A stretch of DNA of 64,000 bases from Topomyia yanbarensis (lineage: Eukaryota > Arthropoda > Insecta > Diptera > Culicidae). The DNA is taken from the NCBI RefSeq assembly GCF_030247195.1, contig NC_080672.1:8990001-9054000 (forward strand), given 5' to 3'. How positions within the stretch are numbered: the first letter of the stretch is position 1; every line of letters begins with the position of its first letter. The notes beneath the pieces were generated by a model. The model was not told the DNA's origin, searched no databases, and was given only the letters and a program-made list of their open reading frames with translations. Made by a program: the position numbers and the translations under genes. Positions 57,680-64,000 of the stretch are shown here, one piece after another.

Positions 57680-59090
57680 AAACCTATTTTAATCCACCTA
57701 GCGGTGCAATTGTGCCTTTCTCAATCATGAATCACGAGAATGTGTGCGTTGTTTATATTCATTAAAAGCTTTTAAATGCATATATTACATTTTATTATTA
57801 TACATCACATGACAACTATATACAGGAAAATAAATCATTATTCGAGTTCTAAAATTTTGAAAAAGAAAAAACAGCCTCGGTAATATTGAACTGAAAAAAG
57901 GTGCAAAATCGGCAAAGTCCCAAAAAGTCGATTCCCATAAAAAAAAATTTCGAGATAGCATAAAATCTCGACGTTTCATGCATTTTAAAGATGTTTGGCA
58001 TCAAAAATACGAATTCTATTTCTGAAATTTCATGAGGTCCCCCTTTTGAAAAAAAAATTGAGTTTCGGCTTATATGGGAATTTCATATGTGACCGGACGG
58101 TTTAGTCTATATTTCCGGAACCATATAAGCGATCCGTACGAAATTTTATAGACATCTATGGGGATATTATAGCTATCATTTGGGACTAAGTTTGTGAAAA
58201 TCGGCCCAACCATTTCCGGGAAACTGATGTGAGTTCGTAAATTTTGAAAGATGGCCGCTTTTCCCGGGCACTTCCGGAACCGTCTATGGTGGTCAATGTA
58301 GTCAACGAAAGTTTGGTTGGCCGTCGGTGACCTAGAACAGCAAATTTAAGTTGTTTGAGAGACATTTTAGCGAAATTTTTACCTTTTTTGCTTTCATCGG
58401 AGTATCGGTTTGAATCACAATTTGCTATGTGATCGCACGCCACAACCTGTAACTCCGGAACCGGAAGTCGGATCGGGATGAAATTAAATAGCCATTTACG
58501 GGGACGCAATACCTTTCATTTGAAGCCAAGTTTAGTCGAATCGGTCTAGCCATCTCCGAGAAACCGATGTGACTGTTATTCTGAATTTAGATACTTCCGC
58601 CGGGGCTTCCGGAACCGAGGATGGTGGCCAATGTGGCCAAATAGACTTTGAATGGATGTTAGTGACCTAATACTACAAATCGAAGCAGTTGTGGTCATAT
58701 TTTGGAAAAATTTTCACCTTTATACATTCATTGCAGAATTTATTAAAATCGACATTTTCTGCGTGTTCGTACTTATCACCCTGTAATTCCGGAACCGGAA
58801 GTCCGATCCATTAGAAATTCAATAGCAGCCTATGGGAACGTTGCACCTTTCATTTGAGACTAAGTTTGTCAAAATCGGTTCAGCCATCTCTGAGAAAAAT
58901 GAGTGACATTTTTGGTCACATACACACACATACACACACATACATACATACACACATACATACACACACAGACATTTGCCGAACTCGACGAACTGAATCG
59001 AATGGTATATGTCACTCGGCCCTCCGGGCCTCCGTTAAAAAGTCGGTTTTCAGAGCAATTGCAATACCTTTCTATTGAGAAAGGCAAAAA
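57680..59090. repeat. CCACCTAG-family long copy B (1.41 kb)
   Basis: Near-identical to 13291-14580 from ttttaatccacctagcggtgc to ctattgagaaaggcaaaaa, with a few insertions relative to copy A (for example near 57865-57960, 58150 and 58585). It carries the same ~290 bp internal units, the (CA)/(CATA) microsatellite (58918-58975) and the ggccctccgggcc end. No target duplication was recognised in either long copy. Confidence 0.75.
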
Positions 59091-59399
59091 TATTATAACG
59101 GTAAAACCGTGATTAAAGTAACAAAGTGAAAAAATAACGGGTAAGTGTTTCGGAAAACTTGAGGCTCCTATTGTATTGAATGATTTTTGTTTGGCTGAAA
59201 ACACAGATATTTTCAAGACGCTCACTACTTTTGTGCGAAAAGAGCGTACGGGGATATTCGGACCCCCTTTTCCATCTATCACCGTTCAGTGGCTTGCGCA
59301 AAGAAAATACACGATTTCATGAACTAAAGGATTTATGAAAACCGTGACCAAGTTCCTGAAATTGTGAATATTAATCCTTGTAATCAGGAAACTGTTCGA

Positions 59400-61400
59400 G
59401 TTTCCAAAAAACTAGTGTGTATCGAATAAATACATGGCGTTACATTCGAATGTTTAGTAGTGTTACTGTGGTTGTTCCCTGAACATGTTCAGTTTTTGTT
59501 GTGATCCTTGTTCACAATTTGGGAATACACAGACGACAGTTAAACGATGTTCTTGATTGTAGAAGCTTATTCGCGATTTTTAAAAGTTACCGTGAAATTT
59601 TATTCTTGTGTATGCTATCGGATTTTTCTGTCAGAGTAGCGTGATTTATGTTCATAATTGTAGAATCTTAGTCACGATTTTCGTAATTTCTATTTCGTGG
59701 TATTTTGGTCATGAGCAGAGTGATTCATGCTCATTTCTGGATACTACTCAAGATTTTTCTGTGAGTAATGTGATTTATATTCATGATTTTAGGATCGTTG
59801 TCACGATTTTCATAATTTCTATTCACGTTATTGTATTATTTTAGTCAAGAGTAGAGACATTTATGTTCATGGATTCAGGATCTCAGTCACGGTTTTTGTC
59901 ATTTTAATTTTAATTAATAGTAATGTGTTTTATATTTATAATTTCAGGAACATGTTCGTAAATTATTTCCACGTTATTTTCGTAAATTATTTGCACGTTA
60001 TCATGATATTTTATTCTAGAGCTTACTTTTGAATTTGACACGCGGAGTGTTGTGACCGATGTGCATGACATCAGCAGTTTTATTATGATATTCGTAATTT
60101 CTCTTCGCCTTATTGCGATCTGTTATTTACTGGCTATTATCGCTTTTTGTATTCGGAGCATCGCGACAATATAAACAGCAACATAAATGTGTGACCAATA
60201 AGCGGGATCTTGTTCCATGAACTATATCACGAACACGATGTGTGGCTCTATAATGTATGTTTGGTGCTTAGCGCAGTTTCCTTTTTCTGTCGAGACATCA
60301 CACTGAACCATATCAAATGAATAACGATGTTCTAAGTCCTTACAGTTTTCTTATATCTACTGCTCGTACCTATAATTGGTCGCTAGCAGCTGAACATATT
60401 TCATGGAATAGTGCATGGAACAAAAATGATTCTACCAACAATTCTATCGATTTTGTGAAATAGTTCGGTGAAAGTTTCATGACCATGTTGCATGAAATTG
60501 TAAATGATTACGAATATCATCTAAATATCACAAGTACGCAAGATAGATCCTAAGTCAAGTACTAGGAATCATGAACTAGTTCACGAACCCATGAATAATA
60601 TTTCATGATTTTGTGAAATATTTTTCGTGCACGATTGGTTAGTCGTTACTATTGTACTAGGCATCATGAACCAGTTCACGAATACATAAATCATATTTGA
60701 TGATTTCTTGAACTATTTCACGAGCACGAATGGTAAGTCGTGACTTTCAGTTCATGAACACGTGAATAATTTTCTATGATTTCGTGAACTATTTCACGAC
60801 CACGAATGGTAAATCGTGGCTATTATCCTAGGAATCATGAATCAGTTTACGAAAACATGAATAATATTGAATGATTCAGTGAAATATTTCATGATCGCGA
60901 ACGGCAAATCGTGACTAGTATACTACGGATCATGAACCAGTTCAGAAATACATGAATAATATTTGATGATTTTGTAAACTGTTTCTCGAGCACGGCTATT
61001 GGATCGTGACTAATATATTAAGAACCATGAATTATTTCATGAGGATTGTATGGATTTATGAACAAAAATTCCGAGTTTCGTGAAATAGTTCACAATAAAA
61101 AAATCAGACTATTTTGATTTTGTGAACTAATGTTCCTAAATCTATGAATAACATCATTAGTCAACCTTTGGTTTTATGAATAATGTTCTTAAAGTAGTGT
61201 ACTAATTCACGTACCGAAAATCGATTTGATAATATCATCACGGAAACATGACTTAAGTTCACAAAACAAAAATATATATTTCTAGGGAAAGTGACCATAA
61301 TTATAAAAGCCATGATTTTTGTTCATGGTCCTGTTTTCGTAACGTAAAAACGTGTTTGTTCCAGAATTTATGGCACTTTATTCACGATTTTGGGAACAAT
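59400..61400. repeat. Satellite-like region of CGTGA/TTCATGAA-rich repeats
   Basis: 59580-60010 holds degenerate units containing gtgatttatgttcat and agtcacgattttcgtaattt. 60561-61016 holds about five units of ~95 bp starting aggaatcatgaaccagttca at 60563, 60658, 60830, 60925 and a diverged one near 61020, with a shorter unit in between. Units are rich in ttcatgaa and ttcacgaa, so they are themselves partly palindromic. The region ends in ttttttccgtgtacgg near 61415, a transposon-like end, but no matching left end was fixed. Confidence 0.65.
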
Positions 61401-61415
61401 TTTTTTCCGTGTACG

Positions 61416-62600
61416 GATAAGTGCAATGAAGCGTATCTCGGCAGGGGTGGATTTGAACTCGCTGGAAATCTGATAATTGTCTTGGTGGTCGTTATTTTCA
61501 GAGAAAGTTTTTAATAGAAACGCATTTTCACGTAAGTTTGGTTCAATATGTCTATTTCTACTGATGACAATCAATAAAAATAGAGATATTTAAAAAAATT
61601 GTGTTTCGTGTTTTATTACCTCTTTCTATTTCGTCCTTGTTTTCTCGCCAAGAGTTAGATACATCCACAACTAAAATCGTCAATCCGGCGCTGGCTTAGT
61701 CCAGTCACTAAGTTAGTGTCGGATTCTGACGAGAGAAACTCGCGACGAAGATATTGAACGTGAAATATTTGCAAACAGATCCCTAGTTATCTAAGCAATG
61801 TGGTAAGTGGCTGGTGCATCACAGGTGGAAAAACAAATGACTCGCTTCCAAATACAATAAATTCGGGTAATTTGTAAGTTGTATACCCGGGGTAGCAATA
61901 TAAGCTAAGAAGGACAATCCGATTGTATAAAAACATATTTTAAGTAGCTTCAGTAAACGTGAAAAATTCAGTAAACAATTCATAGAGCGAAAATAAAACA
62001 CAAATCTAGATAATTTTTTAAAGTGTTCTTTCATCGACTGAATAAATTAGGTAACTCCACCGACATTATTATTAGGGTACTTCAAATAACTGATAATATG
62101 TAATCTGGAAGTTATTAAATGAAATGCTTTGGTATTACATTACGTAACGAACCTTGACCTTATATTTCGGTAGATTTCACAACCGATTCAATGTGTACAG
62201 AAAAAAAACACAGGACAAATTCTACGATCCTACCGACTATTGAGAATCCTTTCTGATTAAGACTCGAACATACGATGACAATCTTATGAAACCAGTGTCA
62301 TGCTCTTTGAACTACCAGACAAGACTCATGTTGATAGTATTATTAACGAAAAATACCTCATACCTCATAACCTCATACAGGTGTTAGTCGAGCGCTGTTA
62401 TCGAATTATTATCTCATACTGATTAGTCTTTATGACTTCTAATGTACGGCCTGAACTCTTGAATGAAATTGTGTTTGATCTATTTGCGCTTTTACCTCGG
62501 TTAGTACAACTCATCATTCTACCCACATTGTTCAGTGGATTCCACAACAGTCAGGTTCAATAGATTCGTTAGTCTGTTACAACGCGCAACTTCTACCGGG
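61416..62600. other. Upstream region of the Ly-6 exon; one conserved motif
   Basis: No gene. 61680-61750 (ccggcgctggcttagtcc, aagttagtgtcggattctga) is the second copy of the motif at 24661. The rest is AT-rich. The promoter of the Ly-6 gene should lie near the 3' end of this stretch, but no confident TATA or initiator was chosen. Confidence 0.4.
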
Positions 62601-62626
62601 AAGCTTGACTAAATTTGAAAGGAAAG

Positions 62627-62823
62627 ATGAAGATCTTACTACCGTTGCTGCTGATAGCTGGGTCTACCATTGTTCAGGTTTTGTGTTTGGAGTGCTACTA
62701 CTGTGATAGTATTACCGTAGATCCTTCGACCGTGGATTGTTTCGACATTAAATCACTAAAGACAGAAACCTGCCGTACTGGAACGGGTCAAACTGTGTGT
62801 GGCATCCTGCATTTAACAAGTGG
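62627..62823 (+). CDS. First coding exon of a secreted Ly-6/three-finger protein (partial gene)
   Basis: From ATG 62627: MKILLPLLLIAGSTIVQVLC is a clear signal peptide, followed by the mature start LECYYCDS, the hallmark N-terminus of the Ly-6/uPAR fold. Five cysteines follow (CYYC, DCF, ETC, TVC), half of the usual ten, so the rest must come from later exons. The frame closes at 62837-62839, so splicing must occur before that; possible donors are gtgggt at 62820 or gtattt at 62824. The same junction wording is kept in the pseudogene at 54392. No further exon was recognised up to the window end, because the following 1.1 kb is repetitive; the gene continues outside. Family members are extracellular, often GPI-anchored, and can modulate channels or septate junctions. 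Confidence 0.8.
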
Positions 62824-62959
62824 GTATTTTGAAAGATAGCGATAGTTTAGGTAAGTTCAGCTAAGTGACATTACAAAGATCTATTGCCTTGGAACTTAAT
62901 TGTGACGCAGTTGCAATTTTTTTCTGTTGAAATTTATCAATTTAGTCGAGAAAAATATT

Positions 62960-63925
62960 TCTCTCATAGAACCATTATATGAGAATCAGTTGAGTGACTC
63001 GAAATCACAATAAAATCATTTGGAAATCGTTTCGAATTCGATTGGGTGCTATTTGAAAATCAATTGAGTATTGTTTGGGAATCATTCCAGAACCATTTCA
63101 AAATCACCCATTTCGGAATCATTCTACAATCATTTGAATATTGGTTACATGAGAATCATTTGAGAATTATTCGATAATCACTTGAGAATCTTTCGATTAT
63201 CATTAGATAATCATTCATGAATCTTCCAAGAAACATTTCAGTCGCACTTGGGAAATTCGAGAACTACTTTAGAATTATTGGAGTAATTTGAATATCAGTT
63301 ATGAGAAACAACGGAAGACCTTTTGATCGTCATTTGCTAATCACCTGAGAACAATTTGAGAATCGTTTTCAAAATCACCTTGTAATTTTTTCTCACATAA
63401 TTTAATAATCGTTTTGTAATTTTTTGATCATTTTTCAATTATTTTAAAATGACGATCACCAAACTAATCTAAATTGAATCATTTGAGAATTATTTGAGAA
63501 CCATTTGAGAATTGAATAATTTCTTAATCGATTGGAAGTTTTATGGGGATCAATTGAGATTCGTTCGCAGCTTGTTTGAGAATTATTTGAAGACCATTTG
63601 AGAAATCATTTGACATTCTATTGTGAATCTTTTGAGGATGATTCTATAACCACTTCAGAATTATGTCAAAAGTTTTAGGAGCTTTTTCGAAAGTTTATCG
63701 TTTAGGAAAATTGATAATAAGTTTGAAGTTGTTTACGATTTATTTTAGAATAATTAAATATTGGTTATATGACAACCAATCGAGGATTATTTTAGGATTG
63801 TTTAAGATGAACTCGAAATATTTGATAATTATTCGGGATGAATCAATTAAGGAGCATTTGAGAATCATTCGAAAACCATTTGAGTGTAGTTGGAGAATCC
63901 TCTGAGAATTATTCGAGATTCGTTT
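62960..63925. repeat. Degenerate array of ~11 bp ATTTGAGAATC-like units
   Basis: Dozens of variants of catttgagaatcat, ttcgagaattat and atttgaaaatc follow each other with little else for almost 1 kb. Unit length wobbles between about 10 and 13 bp. The 80-codon frame at 63663-63905 is a product of the repeat. It lies in the presumed first intron of the Ly-6 gene. Confidence 0.7.
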
Positions 63926-64000
63926 GATTATTTTGTTAATTGATCATTGAACTACATAAAAAACCAAAAGCCTTTTTTCATTCGAAAATGCAAACTTACA

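Overview
The window looks like a stretch of a culicine mosquito genome, most likely Aedes. The reasons are an AT-rich background, a very high load of nested transposable elements, a pickpocket-type DEG/ENaC gene split by an 18.5 kb intron, an insect BEL/Pao retrotransposon, and several copies of a repeat family that I associate with Aedes. Nothing bacterial or plasmid-like is present. Species assignment is inference.

Host genes. (1) A pickpocket (ppk) DEG/ENaC channel gene lies on the + strand. I rebuilt it as six exons between 25680 and 46237. All splice phases agree and the product is 558 residues. Exons 1-3 (25680-26663) and exons 4-6 (45214-46237) are separated by an 18,550 bp intron full of transposons. 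(2) The first coding exon of a Ly-6/three-finger secreted protein starts at 62627 (+). (3) A broken paralogue of that exon, with two in-frame stops, lies at 54392-54569.

Layout. 1-9083 is mostly non-genic with scattered repeats and a 64 bp-stem hairpin. 9084-13082 is a four-level nested transposon that contains a tRNA-like sequence. 13291-14580 is the first of two near-identical copies of a repeat whose second copy is 44 kb away (57680-59090). 17256-23240 and 23509-25405 are two elements with 8 bp target duplications, the first about 6 kb long, lying directly upstream of ppk. The ppk intron holds a TTAA-flanked element, a 130 bp palindrome, and a long inverted-repeat element. That inverted-repeat element was invaded by an intact, very young BEL/Pao element (31718-39430; LTRs differ at 1 of 422 sites, 5 bp target duplication) and apparently by a Jockey/CR1-like non-LTR element, which was itself broken by a 1.86 kb foldback element. 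Downstream of ppk are a foldback element whose arms are 17 bp minisatellites (49188-51523), a second 2.2 kb foldback, a dead non-LTR copy, and satellite-like arrays (59.4-61.4 kb and 62.96-63.92 kb).

How the parts relate. The only multi-domain machine here is the BEL/Pao element: a PHD-type finger, gag, protease, reverse transcriptase, RNase H and integrase in one open frame. No CRISPR, toxin-antitoxin or defence system was seen. The most unusual material is structural: foldback elements with tandem-repeat arms, Russian-doll insertions, and perfect hairpins. A GC-rich cassette with predicted hairpins also sits inside the minisatellite foldback. All boundaries were read by eye; no alignment or search was run.
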